Shown here: positions 1 to 9,720 of the stretch, piece by piece
Layout of the letters: each line of letters opens with the position of its first letter
Position numbering within the stretch: position 1 is the stretch's first letter
NCBI GenBank assembly: GCA_021229015.1
Contig: CM037792.1
Span: forward strand, 44,645,880 to 44,709,879
Origin: Solen grandis
Lineage: Eukaryota > Mollusca > Bivalvia > Adapedonta > Solenidae
Reading direction: 5' to 3'
DNA length: 64,000 nt
The notes under the pieces: model-generated
What the model was told of the DNA's origin: nothing
The model's database searches: none
The model's input: only the letters and a program-made list of their open reading frames with translations
Program-made: the position numbers and the translations under genes

Positions 1-483
1 TATTCCGAAGTTCTTAACCATCTCAACTGCGACGTTCAGCAATTTTTGCGCAATGCCTCTCCTCCGAAACTTCCTTGCAACACCTAGTCCAAAGAACTGC
101 ATTATCTCTGTCACATTGTTTTTATTAAAGACATCAACAGTGTCGTCTAAGTACTTTAAGGAATTCAAATACGTCTTAAGAGTATTGTCTTGCACGTTTC
201 TTATATCAAAGTCATCAGACGCTTTAGCAATCTTGATTATCCTTATGCCCATAACTTCACCAGTCGTCTGGTGGACCAGGAGGAGTGACATCATATCACT
301 AAATGATTTTCTCCAGATGGCCTCTACCTCATCACTCCATTCCAGTTGTAGTGACTTTCTTTGGATTTCGTCCTGGTGGAACTCGCTTTTCAGCCACGGG
401 AACACCTTCCCATAATGCTCTTCTGTAAGCAAGACAAGCTTCCCTTCCGGAAAATCAGCTGCATCCCGTGCCTTTTCAAATGC
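1..483 (-). CDS. GNAT-family N-acetyltransferase, internal exon (partial gene)
   Basis: Read on the minus strand, positions 483 to 1 are open for 161 codons and run off the left edge. The exon begins in phase 0 after a good acceptor (pyrimidine-rich, ending TTTTCATAG). The acetyl-CoA binding signature of GNAT proteins is clear near the low-coordinate end: FFGLGVARKFRRRGIAQKLL, in which R-R-R-G-I-A matches the family's Q/R-x-x-G-x-G/A loop. Upstream are LVLLTEEHYGKVFPWLKSEF and the strand LLLVHQTTGEVMGIR, which fit the N-terminal half of arylalkylamine/dopamine N-acetyltransferase-like GNATs. Such enzymes move an acetyl group from acetyl-CoA to an amine, but the substrate cannot be read here. 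The start codon must lie in an upstream exon at higher coordinates; I could not find it. The last part of the fold is off the window. No stop or frameshift is seen, so it looks like a live host gene. Subfamily assignment is uncertain. Confidence 0.85.
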
Positions 484-525
484 CTATGAAAATAAAAATT
501 ACATTTCATGAAAATAAATATATCC

Positions 526-602
526 ATGGGTTTAGGTTCGAATGTCGGTGGGGTCTTTATGGCGTTTCCAAGTGCTAAGTACTGGTTCAACATAGGACAT
601 GC
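526..602 (+). repeat. Remnant of tRNA-like dispersed repeat (family C)
   Basis: A box-B-like GGTTCGAATG is followed by a segment ending in a CAAGTGCTAAGTACTGGTTC-like string. The same order (box B, then AGGTGCAAAGTACT..CCAAACCAGG) occurs at 52014-52180 and, without a clear box B, at 8461-8640. It is a small degraded copy and its edges are approximate. Confidence 0.4.
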
Positions 603-2029
603 TGAGAAAGATATTTAGAAGTTGTAACTAGTTTTCTAATAGATGCTTAAATGAATACGTTTGATTATATGTTTCCTAAAATCTATAAAAATCGATAAAA
701 CATTTCGGAGAAATGTCTTAGGTTATTTTAGGCGCCGTAAACGTTCTTAAATACATGTAACTAACTTGGTCATTTCTTTCTCTCTATGTTTTTGTATGCT
801 ATATTTCAGATATTCTATTTTGTTTATGAATATATGAGAATGGTGTCTTTAGAAGATAATTATTAATGCTTAAGTCATTTCTTGATAGTTTTTCTCCATA
901 TTGAAGTTTGCGATCATTAATATCCTGCCAAAATATAATTCATCTAACTTCCAACATACTCAGCATCATTCAGTATCTGAAGAAGGAACCACTGTTGATT
1001 TCCATATTATAATATATAATTCACTGTCAATTTCTTTCATATTTATAGCATTCCATTTCTATGACATCCATTATAATACAATGAACTTCATCACCACTGG
1101 TAGGATTAATACATCCAAGCTTGCTTTCTCAACCCTGAACGTTTGTTTTTTGTAAATTCTTTTTCAGAATAATGAATTAATCCATATATCCCATGTAAGT
1201 ATTATTGAATGAAAAGATGATAATACTTCTATGTTGATCTGTTTTGAATCTGTTTTGATGCATACTTGTATTATTACCACGCACAGATTGTTATCTCATT
1301 TCGTTTAATTTGTCAAGTTAATATTTCGAAATTTTATTTTTATAGGTAGTCTGATGAACAAATGTACATTTTTATCTTGTAAACATCGCCTGCTACTTTC
1401 TTTTATAAGCAGACTAACTACAATGCTTATTAATATAAGCTACATGTATCAGTGGTGAATCAGCAATCAACGATAGCGACGGGGATACAGGACAATACCA
1501 TATGCTTATGGACATCAGGGATGCCGTGACATTCGTGACTGAATATGTGAAGCATATGACATACAATATCAAAGATGAATACATATATTATACCATTCAC
1601 TGTTCCTTTAGTGTCCACGAGATGTATTTGTGAATCATATCTATGAAATTGCATATGCATACGACTATTCACACAAACTGGTAAGAAGTTCACCTGACAT
1701 ACTTTACGCTAAGTACAAGTAACACTTAAGTACTTTGGGGCGAATTTCATTGTTCTTGTTTCTCCTATAAATGTATGCATTTGCGTATTTATCACTTCTT
1801 AAGAAATATCGATAATCATTAAGGTAATAATGCATGTCAATTTATTCATGTACTTAGACATTCAGCAAAATAGGAATTGTGTGATGCATATCTACATAGG
1901 TCAAGAGTGTAAGTATAACATGCGTATAGTTTGTTTGGTGGAATTTAAACCAGGTTATTATTGTTTTATTGTAAAGGGTAGATAAACGAGAGATTTTATT
2001 TTATGCTAACTGATGGAATTAAGTGTTTT

Positions 2030-2240
2030 ATCAGTGAAATGAAAAATCAATATTCCACAGTGTGAGTGCTATAGATATGTCGTAACTACTTCTTTACCTA
2101 TTCAGGGTATGTAGAAGCGGTTTGCATAACATACAAAGAAAATTTGGGACGCGCTCTCGAAAATATAAAATATGTATCACTTCTCGATGAGATATCGTCC
2201 TTATCCACTCAAAGCAAACACAAATCCTCTATTAAGTACA
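2030..2240 (+). repeat. Diverged dispersed repeat, copy 1 (partner at 61885-62165)
   Basis: The string GCTATAGATATGTCGTAACT followed by TATTCAGGGTATGTA, then an ATCTCGATGAGAT-type segment and ACTCAAAGCAAACACA, parallels GATATAGATATGCCGGGACT, AAAGGGTATGTA, TCTCGAGGTGATA and ACTCAAAACAAACACA near the right end of the window. Order and spacing are kept with many substitutions. No coding content is visible. Confidence 0.45.
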
Positions 2241-3537
2241 ATCCTAACTTATATTCGATACGGGATCGGAGTGAAGATATCAACTCCGTACCGTATTGAT
2301 ATTCAGGTACATATTCACTACATGTAAACTTGCAAATTCGATTAAAACGCCTATTTCTACATATAAAATACATATTTAATGACGTTGTACAATGAAAATG
2401 ATAAAAGCTGATGAGATATACACACATACATAGAACAATAAGGAACAGTCAGTGATGCCGTAATCATCACTTAAAACAGTGCAAAATAGTCTTTGAAGTA
2501 AAATGATTTCAGTTCCATTAACATACTTTAGAAGCGCTAAGTAAAATTTAAATCCTTATATTGGGTAGAAATGTATGGAATATTTAAGTACCTGAATAAG
2601 TTGACATGGAGTATTCCTCGCATAACTGACAATATTTCCTAAGAAATGAAATATCAGTTTTATATTATAGAAAATAAATATCACATGATTTACCCGTGAA
2701 TATTTCAGTATTTCTTAGTGTTAAGTATTTTTTAGTATTGTTCTGATGATGCACGGAGTACAGAGACATATTGGCACGGCACTTAATATAAATTGGAATT
2801 TCCGCTACAGCCGGGCAATGTCACGCTGACGTCATTAGTGATTATCTCCAAAAACTTGTCGTGACGAGATGTACCGAGATTGGCAGACATTATCATGAGA
2901 AGTAAAATAAAACTAAAAAAAAGTTTGTACTCGGAAATTATCACCAGACATGTTATGAGAATCCTTAATATATCAGGATTTTTCTTTTGCACAAAATTAC
3001 ATAATGACAAAGATGCATGCTTTATCAGAACAGAACAGAACAGATATTTTATTAAGACTTGTACATAGTACATCATCTTTTTCACATATATAATAAATGT
3101 ATTCAGTTCATGTGATCTAGCAGGTAACAAAAAATATATGTAATAATGAATACTACTAATGATTCTATGTAGAAAAATAAATAAAGTAAAAAGAACAAAT
3201 GAAAAAAAAAGTGTGTGGGTCTCAAGAGCAACAACATTTTTAAATCATTTGATATTAATAACGACCTGCGAAAAATAGGATGGCAGATCGAGAATGAACT
3301 TGCAATATTATACTCAAAGAAAAGAACGATGGTATTCATAATGGACAAGTAAAGTGCAAACTTATAATCGCTATTATATTATCATGAGCGTGTAAATAAT
3401 ACGAATAACCGTTTGGCCTCGTTTCCATTTGTATACACGTGAATTATGTATGGGCATAGTGACATTGGTATAAATCATCCAAAAGACGGATATAAATGGT
3501 CAGTTTGCATGTATAATATTGTTTACCATGTATAATT

Positions 3538-3563
3538 GAACAGGGTTGCTTGCAACCCTGTTC
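3538..3563. repeat. Perfect 12-bp hairpin
   Basis: GAACAGGGTTGC (3538-3549), a TT loop, then GCAACCCTGTTC (3552-3563) form a perfect inverted repeat. It may be the end of a palindrome-led mobile element, as seen elsewhere in this window. No second end was found. Confidence 0.7.
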
Positions 3564-3906
3564 TATGGAAGCAACAATTTTGTACTACACAACATTCAGA
3601 TTTCCCGCTTGTTTACTGCGCGGAAAAAATAGTTCCAAATTCTTCTTCCTTTATAATTTCTCAATGATGATTAATTCTTTGTTTATTTCAATACGGCTGC
3701 ATTATGTATATCAATGCTAAATTGAAATGTGTTTGAAATTGGTGCTGGGATTCACAATTAATAAATTGTAACAAAAAAATTAATGCGCAAAGTGGCACAA
3801 ATCGCAGCAAAATTCGGAGATTTTTCAGGTCAGCATCCCTTATAGGGCGCGTAAGTCTCGTTTACTTTCACTTTTGAAATTCCACTTCCGGGTACATCGG
3901 CAGACG
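3564..3906. other. Region 5' of the THAP transposase gene
   Basis: AT-rich sequence that turns more GC-rich from about 3840 (CCCTTATAGGGCGCG at about 3837-3851). It should hold the promoter and 5' UTR of the transposase gene and perhaps the 5' terminus of the element. I could not identify a terminal inverted repeat with a partner downstream. Confidence 0.35.
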
Positions 3907-4033
3907 ATGGTGTACTGTTTCGCCTACGGATGTTCCCACCGAACCGGCGGAAAACAGACCTGTAGTCTGTTTCGCTTCCCCACGAACGTGAAGGAAAGGA
4001 AAAAAATGGGTCGATGATCTAACAATATCTAAC
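3907..4033 (+). pseudogene. Exon 1 of the THAP transposase: first half of the THAP finger
   Basis: ATG at 3907 opens [20 protein letters not shown], with the C-x4-C of the THAP finger, then [14 protein letters not shown], the family's F-x-F-P block. The invariant THAP Trp follows only if the reading shifts by one base in the A7 run at 3999-4006: the shifted frame gives [11 protein letters not shown] and then a GTTTAG donor at 4034. Trp-to-second-Cys spacing across the exon 1/2 join would be 20 residues, normal for THAP. The unshifted frame stops at once (MGR*). Either the extra A is real damage or a homopolymer sequencing error. The phase at the donor does not match exon 2, so the exact border is unsure. 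Confidence 0.75.
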
Positions 4034-4564
4034 GTTTAGATTTCAGTGTTTAAATAAAGCAGCCCTATTTCGGGTGGTGACTATTGCTTCGGATATTTTA
4101 AAAAAGTTTATGAATTTTCGTGGTTTTAATGATTTTCATCATAATAAACCTATATTGCGGGGGAAAATATGTTTCTAAATTTAGTTTTGTCCATATCTGA
4201 CCAAACGAAACCCTTTATTTCTATCGTATTTATAAATGTCGCCCTATTTCGGAAATGGAACAGTACTTCGGATATTTCTCACAAATGACTTCGATATTAT
4301 CCAAAATGGATATTATAACTATTATTATCGTTAACCAAAGGATTTGAAAATTATTTCAACGAGAGTATTTAAGACAGCGGTTATTAGCATATTTAAATAA
4401 TCAAGTGAATGTAAATACCCCAAAAAACCTTTTTTAAAGAATGAATAATTTATTTTTGCGAAATTAATACACTAAATAAGCAGTGCTTTTGCTTATACAT
4501 ATGTAAACATACTATGTAATGTTGATTCATCATTGTATGAACTATTTTTGTTGGACCTTTTCAG

Positions 4565-4702
4565 ACGTGCAGACAGGGATGTCAACAACAATGACCGAAT
4601 TTGCAGCTGTCACTTCATTGATGGCAAGAAGGAAAATGGACCAACCATTTTCACATTCAGCAAAAATGTTGGCAGCTTTCCAGAGATACCCACACCACAA
4701 AG
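4565..4702 (+). pseudogene. Exon 2 of the THAP transposase: second half of the THAP finger
   Basis: This follows a CCTTTTCAG acceptor. Reading from the second base gives [20 protein letters not shown], with the closing C-x2-H of the C2CH zinc site, then [10 protein letters not shown], the basic/hydrophobic tail typical of THAP domains. The donor is AG|GTATAC at 4703. The join to exon 3 keeps the frame (AG+A = Arg). No stop is present. Confidence 0.85.
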
Positions 4703-4839
4703 GTATACCTGAATAAGAATGTTTTATTATTTTCAACCAGAAATAATTGTCTAACAAAATATTATAATAATATTATCATTCCAGATAGAACTTTATAAAA
4801 GCAAATGTTTAAACTGATGAACCTCGCACTCAGTTCCAG

Positions 4840-5040
4840 AAAATGATTGACACTGTGTCAGGATAATGAGACTGCATGGGTTAGGTATCATGTCACATTT
4901 CTCTTGTGGCAACACTATATCACAGTAATAATCTGTCTCGATAGGACTTCATATTATTGACTAACTCCTAGTTTCAATTAGACTGAGTCTTCAAATGACT
5001 GAAATATTGTTGCTTGGACGTTAAACCTGAGAAACAAAAC
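4840..5040 (+). repeat. Degraded family A SINE 3' half in intron 2
   Basis: The strings GTGTCAGGATAATGAGACTG, GGTATCATGTCACAT, CAACACTATAT and TTCAAATGACTGAAATATTG followed by GGACGTTAAACC match the 3' half of the family A SINE in order. The tRNA head is missing. Confidence 0.65.
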
Positions 5041-5327
5041 TGATTGAAGCAGAATAAAGGTACTTACCAATATTGCTGTAGGCATAATATTTGCACTAGC
5101 TAGCAGGGTATTGGCTTTACAAAATGATTTTTGATTTGTAAAGTTTCCAGACAGCACTCACTTAATTGAACTATGTTTTTAGTACACACACCACATGTTG
5201 TAATTAATATTTCAATAAAAAAGGCAAAGTTTACAAAAGCTGAAAACCATCATCCCTTTAACAAAAACAGCTTTTAGGTTTTTATTTATCAAAATGATAT
5301 TACAGTGACTGCTTCTTTCCAATATAG

Positions 5328-5488
5328 ACGAAAAAGACAAAAGGTAGAGTCAGTTAGTGAGATAGTGTCCACAACTGAGGAACATGGAGCTATAGGGGAT
5401 GGAGCTTCAGCTCTTGATCACAGCTACCATCTACAAATTCCTGACTGTGAGGATACTGATGGAGAACACACAGTACAAGTGAAATCTG
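5328..5488 (+). pseudogene. Exon 3 of the THAP transposase: charged linker
   Basis: Acceptor TCCAATATAG and donor CTG|GTATGT. The product begins RRKRQKVESVSEIVSTTEEH and continues as an acidic, low-complexity linker ending QVKSG. The RRKRQK stretch could be a nuclear localisation signal. It joins exon 4 in phase 1. No stop is present. Confidence 0.7.
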
Positions 5489-5689
5489 GTATGTATGAAT
5501 AAATATAATAAACTTGTTTATGCAAAAATCATTCCTTTTATATTTAACTTGATCACTTGCTGTCCGACTGAATTAAGGAAAAAAGCATCTTAAGAAAGTT
5601 AATAACATCTTCAGTTATTGAGTTGAAAGAGCAGTTGCTTGAAGTAGGTTTATGTTGAATACCCATATTAAGAATATATTATGAAGCTG

Positions 5690-5775
5690 GAAATTTGGCT
5701 TTGCACAGCCGGGGATTGAACTTGGGTCTCTGGATAACAGGTCCAACATTATAACCACAAAATGACCACAATCTC
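5690..5775 (-). repeat. tRNA-like SINE head remnant in intron 3
   Basis: GGGGATTGAACTTGGGTCTC reads on the minus strand as a box B (GTTCAATCCCC). It is followed by ATTATAACCAC, the complement of a box A-like head. Only the tRNA-like part is recognisable. Confidence 0.4.
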
Positions 5776-5924
5776 ATGTTCATTTGACTTAAAAATTAAA
5801 CACAAGATGCGAGAACTACTCTGTGCCGAAGTACATGGTGACTTAAAGGGTCTCCAAATGCCAAGTTATAATCTGCCCAAAATATCTTTATGATAGGGGT
5901 TTTAACCATTAACTGTTCTTTTAG

Positions 5925-6031
5925 TTCAAGACCTGGAAATGGAAATAGCTGGTCTGGAAAGAGAAGTAGAAATGTTACGGCTGCGAAAACCAAAAATGAA
6001 GTTACAGGACATCATTCAAGACACAGATAAG
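5925..6031 (+). pseudogene. Exon 4 of the THAP transposase: coiled coil
   Basis: Acceptor TGTTCTTTTAG and donor AAG|GTTAGT. The product VQDLEMEIAGLEREVEMLRL has leucine/isoleucine heptad spacing and ends QDIIQDTDK. Such a coiled coil between THAP and HTH is common in this class and probably mediates dimerisation. Frame is kept on both sides. Confidence 0.75.
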
Positions 6032-6231
6032 GTTAGTCTCTATATAATTATTCAATGCTAATTTCCTCCCCATCTAAAGCAAATATATTTCTGGTAAATA
6101 TGATGATTTTTAACGATATGAAGGAAAATGTATTGTTTTGCATTAATAATTTCCTGTCTCTGCCATAAGTACAAACACACTTTTGGGCAATGGTAGATAT
6201 ACTAATCAAATCGTCATATAGAGGCAGATCC

Positions 6232-6470
6232 AGAGGGGGGTACCGTGGGTCCTGACCATACCTGAGAATTGGCTAATATGCCTTAATCATGCATAAAATA
6301 GTGGGGAAAAGGGACATGACCCCCCTGGAATTTGGCATCCCCTCCTCCTATCGTGATTTTCAGGTGTGGTCTCCCCCACCCCCCATGTACAGTTAGCGAA
6401 TTTCATACTTAGAACTGGGCATGGTAATTATCCCCCACCGCCGCCGCCGCCAAAAAAAATAATTCTGGGT
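6232..6470 (+). other. C-rich intron 4 segment
   Basis: Intron 4 holds a GC-rich stretch with runs of C (CCCCCCTGG, CCCCCACC) and a CCGCCGCCGCCGCC triplet run at about 6437-6451. It looks like an inserted repeat, but I cannot place it in a family. The open frame across it is compositional. Confidence 0.35.
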
Positions 6471-6528
6471 CCACACATCTACGATTTGTCTTCATCATAT
6501 CAACAAAATGCTTTTGTTTTATTCACAG

Positions 6529-7409
6529 ATGTTGCTGTATACTTCCTTGCCAGCGGATGTTTTCAACGTGTTGGCCAACATGCTTAAAAGAATGGCACCT
6601 TTCAATTATTATGCTGGATGGACAGTTACCTGTTTCAGTCTAGAAGACCAACTTTTAAAGGTCCTGATGAAGTTAAGGTTAAACTGCAAGGACTAAGATT
6701 TAGCAGAGAGATTCAATACAAGCAGGGCAACTGTGTCAAATGTTATCAACACTTACATTTCTGTGCTGCATGAAATTTTATATGATGGTGTCTTGAAAGC
6801 TGTTGGTATCCCTAGTCAGTTGAAATGTAAGGGGACTATGCCAAAATCTTTTGAAGACTTTAGTTCTGCCAGGATAGCTATGGATGCTACAGAGGTCTTT
6901 CAAGATGTTCCATCTGACATGAACTGTCAGTCTCTTTCGTACAGTAACTACAAAAGTAGGCATACTGTCAAAGCCGTTACCTGTGTCGATCCTAATGCAG
7001 CATTAGTATATTGTTCTAATTGTATCCAGGGTCAACATCAGATGCAGCCATTGTAGAACACTCTAGGTTACTTGACCAGTTACAGCCAGGCGACATGATA
7101 TTGGCTGACAAAGGTTTCAATATATTTGACAAACTGCCTGCTGGCGTTTCACTAAATATTCCTCCTTTCATGTCAAGCAAAAGTCATTTTACCAAAGAGG
7201 AGGCAGAACTTTGTTTTAAGATTGGAAGAAGTAGGATTCATGTTGAGCAAACTAATGAACGTATAAAGAATAATGACATTTTAAGTCACATACCTGCCCA
7301 ATACAGGCATTTATCAACAAAAAATTTTCAGGTTTGCTGCTGTCTTGTAAATCTTCAAGCACCATTGTTAAAGGAAATTGTATATAAATATGAAATTGTC
7401 CAGACTTAA
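6529..7409 (+). pseudogene. Exon 5 of the THAP transposase: HTH plus DDE_Tnp_4 nuclease
   Basis: Acceptor TTTTATTCACAG. The exon opens MLLYTSLPADVFNVLANMLK. An HTH (LAERFNTSRATVSNVINTYI) follows the stop TAA at 6694-6696, which sits where a Leu codon (TTA) would be expected. The nuclease follows: IAMDATEVFQ holds the first Asp (codon 6883-6885), DMILADKGF the second (7107-7109), and RIHVEQTNERIKN the Glu (7245-7247). Between the first and second Asp, one base is missing near 7019: the frame changes from VYCSN to YPGSTSDAAIVEHS, where the family reads continuously. The ORF then runs to a TAA at 7407-7409 with no other damage. The catalytic set is intact, so inactivation looks recent. Confidence 0.88.
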
Positions 7410-7494
7410 AAGTGTAAAAAAAAAATCTTAAATATCTCACTTTGAGAACAAAGTTTGTTGAGTAAACCTGGTACATGTATAATATCCAATTCAC
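7410..7494. other. Short region 3' of the transposase gene
   Basis: Contains an A10 run right after the stop (about 7417-7426). No convincing polyadenylation signal or terminal repeat is seen. Confidence 0.3.
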
Positions 7495-7685
7495 GGTATT
7501 TCAGTTATTTTGAGACTATGTACTTGAGACATATAGTGCTGCCACATTGCAGTATTACTTCAAAAACATGGCAGGATACTGTACAGAGTCATATTATCCT
7601 GACACTGGGTCAACCAGTTTTGGATATACCGGTACCTTTAAATGGTTAGCGCCATTCAAAGGAACTATACCAGTACCACTTTACC
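7495..7685 (-). mobile_element. Family A tRNA-SINE, degraded, minus
   Basis: The complement of the family A body is visible: GTATTTCAGTTATTTTGAGA, CTTGAGACATATAGTGCTGC, ATTATCCTGACACTGGGTCA and CAACCAG. The tRNA head is not recognisable. Confidence 0.7.
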
Positions 7686-7751
7686 AGTTTGAGAATATTA
7701 AACCTTTTAATTATTTTTTTTTTTTTAATTCTTATGCAGCACAGAGATGTT

Positions 7752-8068
7752 ACGTTTGTTTGTTGGATTTAATGTCCCGCCAACAGTATTTCAGTAATTT
7801 GGAGACAATGTCTATTTGAGACAGATATAGTGCTGCCACACTGCAGTATCATGCCGTAGACATGTGGCATGATGCCACACCCAGTCACATTTTCCTTACA
7901 CCAGGCAAACTACCCTTATATGCTGAGTGCCAAGCAAGGGAGCTATAACAGTAGTATAACTGTCAGTACCATTTTTTATGAATTTGGTATGTCGTGGCTG
8001 GGGATCGAACCAACGACCTCCTGCTCCCACAGTGGATGCCCTAACCACTTGGCCAACTGGGTAGGTCA
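7752..8068 (-). mobile_element. Family A tRNA-SINE, near full length, minus
   Basis: From the 3' tail (GGATTTAATGTCCCGCCAAC, complement of GACGTTAAACCC) through the body to a tRNA head. The head reads on the minus strand as GGCCAAGTGGTTAGGGC (box A) and GGTTCGATCCCC (box B). A TTTGTTTG stretch lies at its tail end. It is transcribed by RNA polymerase III when active and depends on a LINE for movement. Confidence 0.85.
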
Positions 8069-8460
8069 AAAAGGATAATATTTAAATATCATTCTTTGTA
8101 AAAGCATGGTCCCAAATAAAGGCTGTAAGCATCATCTGTAAACATGGATGTTTTGTAAGAACAGAATTGACTGTTAAAACTTATTCTCATATTATTTTAG
8201 GCCTATTTTCACTTTTTCTTTTCTCTGGCTTGATAACTTATTGTATTCCAAAACCAATGTACTTAAGCAGTTTTTTTTTCAAATGTACATTTGATCTTTT
8301 ACTTTAAGCATTTTTCTTTCAGATGTGCATTTGATATTTTACTTTTGCAATATTTGCAGCTGCTATCATTTTAGGTGCGGCAATAATCAGAAAAATATTT
8401 AATGTTAAAAGGATTTCCAATACTGTCAAACAGTAAAGTCTTCGCTATCTTGTTTGTTTC

Positions 8461-8640
8461 GCATACTCGACTATAGATTCAAAGTTTGTAGATTAGATAC
8501 CCATTTTTGACAAAGATTTTTCAAGACCTTCCCAGGTGCAAAGTACTGATTCAACCCAGGAACTATTAATGTAAGCTTTAAGAGCCTTTTTCCCAATCAG
8601 TGTAAAATATTTAAGTTCAAAATATTTGTTACTAATCTGT
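8461..8640 (+). repeat. Family C dispersed repeat copy
   Basis: CCTTCCCAGGTGCAAAGTAC, then TTCAACCCAGGA and a TAAGCTTTAAGAG..GTAAAATATTTAAGTT tail, matches 52014-52180 in order. The box B region is decayed. Confidence 0.5.
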
Positions 8641-9129
8641 GTCTCAAAGTACAAAAACGTGGATATTAAGCTTATCAATTTTATTGTTAAATTTTGCATT
8701 TTCCCCCCCCCCCCCCACACACACAATAAAAACACATTTTTATAGACAAGATAAGATACGATATTCTTTTATTATAGTGACATGTGTACATATATATAAA
8801 TATCAACACATTTCATGTACAAATACAAAATACACCTGGCCCAACGGGCCTATATGTCACCTTTTGCAAAATAAATTGAGGAAATGTTCTCAAACTTTAC
8901 AATGTCATTGTGATTAAAGAACTTATTGTTTGTGCTTGTCACTTATCACCCAAACATTCACAAAAGAAACTATTAAGTGTTCAAACAATATTTTAAGTGC
9001 CATGTTTACCTTAATAACAAGTCATTTGTTCCATATAATTGGAAAAATGTGAATGTGATAAATTTGCATAACAATGAAATGTTCCTTGTTAAGGGTGTCA
9101 AAATGCATCTGTATGAGGTAAAGGGTTAA
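8641..9129. other. Non-coding: poly-C run and retroelement-like end
   Basis: Contains a C tract with a CA run (8703-8724) and the segment at 8745-8900 described separately. Nothing else recognised. Confidence 0.5.
8745..8900 (-). repeat. Possible retroelement 3' end with GGCCCGTTGGGCC hairpin
   Basis: An AGATAAGATACGATATTC stretch resembling a microsatellite-like tail precedes a segment with the palindrome GGCCC-GTT-GGGCC (minus-strand reading, about 8838-8851). The layout is like the 3' end of a LINE or SINE inserted on the minus strand. Family not identified. Confidence 0.35.
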
Positions 9130-9620
9130 TATACCCCCACATATTTAGAATCTGAGGGCACTATATATAGAAGTCGCATCTTTCCGTCAGATTGTAGGCA
9201 AACTATGTACTATTTCTCTGCTACCAAAAGTCAGATTTTGATAAAACTTCACAATATTTTAGTATCATGTCTAGTTTCACATATTGTTGGAACATCTTGA
9301 TTGGATACATTCTAAAGGAGTTGTGGCCCTTGCTTGTATTTATTTAGCATAAATTGTTCACACTATATACATGTATCTCAGTTACCATTTGTTGGATTTA
9401 TATTTAACTTCATAGTAGATGGAAGTATCAGTATAATTTTGTACATTGTTGACACATCTTGGCACATCAAATTCCACATATTGTTCGCTAGTCATGTAAA
9501 TGAGTTATGGTACTTTTGATATACATGTATTTTGTTAAATTTTTTCTATATATTTTGTCTACACTGTTTCTCGGCTACAGTTTAGACTGATTTTAATTTT
9601 TACATTAGTGTATTTTGTAA
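9130..9620 (+). repeat. Degenerate tandem-like repeat of about 170-200 bp
   Basis: Two to three diverged units share TCTCNGCTACNA..AGA, GTATCA..TAATTTT..CACATNTTG and GAGTTATGG/GAGTTGTGGCCC strings (about 9215-9330, 9370-9515, start of another at 9560). It resembles the body units of bivalve palindrome-led elements and lies just 5' of one. Confidence 0.4.
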
Positions 9621-9720
9621 CTACCCTTGATTAGATATTCAGTAATAAGTACAAAGCCCACAAGTGCATATATTAGGTGTGTCATGCTTGCATCAATTTT
9701 CATTTTCTGTAGAACTGTTT

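Larger units (their letters stand above)
484..3537. other. Intron/upstream region of the GNAT gene, no exon recognised
   Basis: This is AT-rich non-coding sequence. It must hold part of the intron, and possibly the first exon, of the minus-strand GNAT gene, but no open frame with a convincing start and donor stands out. It contains a tRNA-like repeat remnant at about 526-602 and one member of a diverged repeat pair at about 2030-2240. The short open frames at 901-1155 and 2783-3130 have no recognisable protein content. Confidence 0.5.
3907..7409 (+). pseudogene. THAP-domain DDE transposase gene (ISL2EU/HARBI-like), five exons, disrupted
   Basis: Five plus-strand exons (3907-4033, 4565-4702, 5328-5488, 5925-6031, 6529-7409) encode in order a C2CH THAP zinc finger (exons 1 and 2), a charged linker (exon 3), a coiled-coil segment (exon 4), then a helix-turn-helix and a DDE_Tnp_4 nuclease (exon 5). 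Exons 2 to 5 join in frame with GT/AG borders (ag|a, g|tt, then phase 0). This order is known for ISL2EU-type cut-and-paste transposases, in which THAP binds the element ends and the DDE domain cuts and joins DNA. The catalytic Asp, Asp and Glu codons are all present. Damage seen: an extra A in the A7 run of exon 1, an in-frame TAA at 6694-6696 and a one-base deletion at about 7019. Exon 1 also does not join exon 2 in a matching phase. No YqaJ-type companion ORF or terminal repeats were found, so this is probably a young dying copy. Assembly errors at homopolymers could explain part of the damage. Confidence 0.85.

Noticed and set aside
53..415. Plus-strand 120-codon frame at the left edge
   Set aside because: The opposite strand encodes a clear GNAT acetyltransferase over the same bases; this frame is its shadow.
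8639..8917. 92-codon frame across a poly-C/CA tract
   Set aside because: It is compositional and covers a retroelement-like end with a hairpin.
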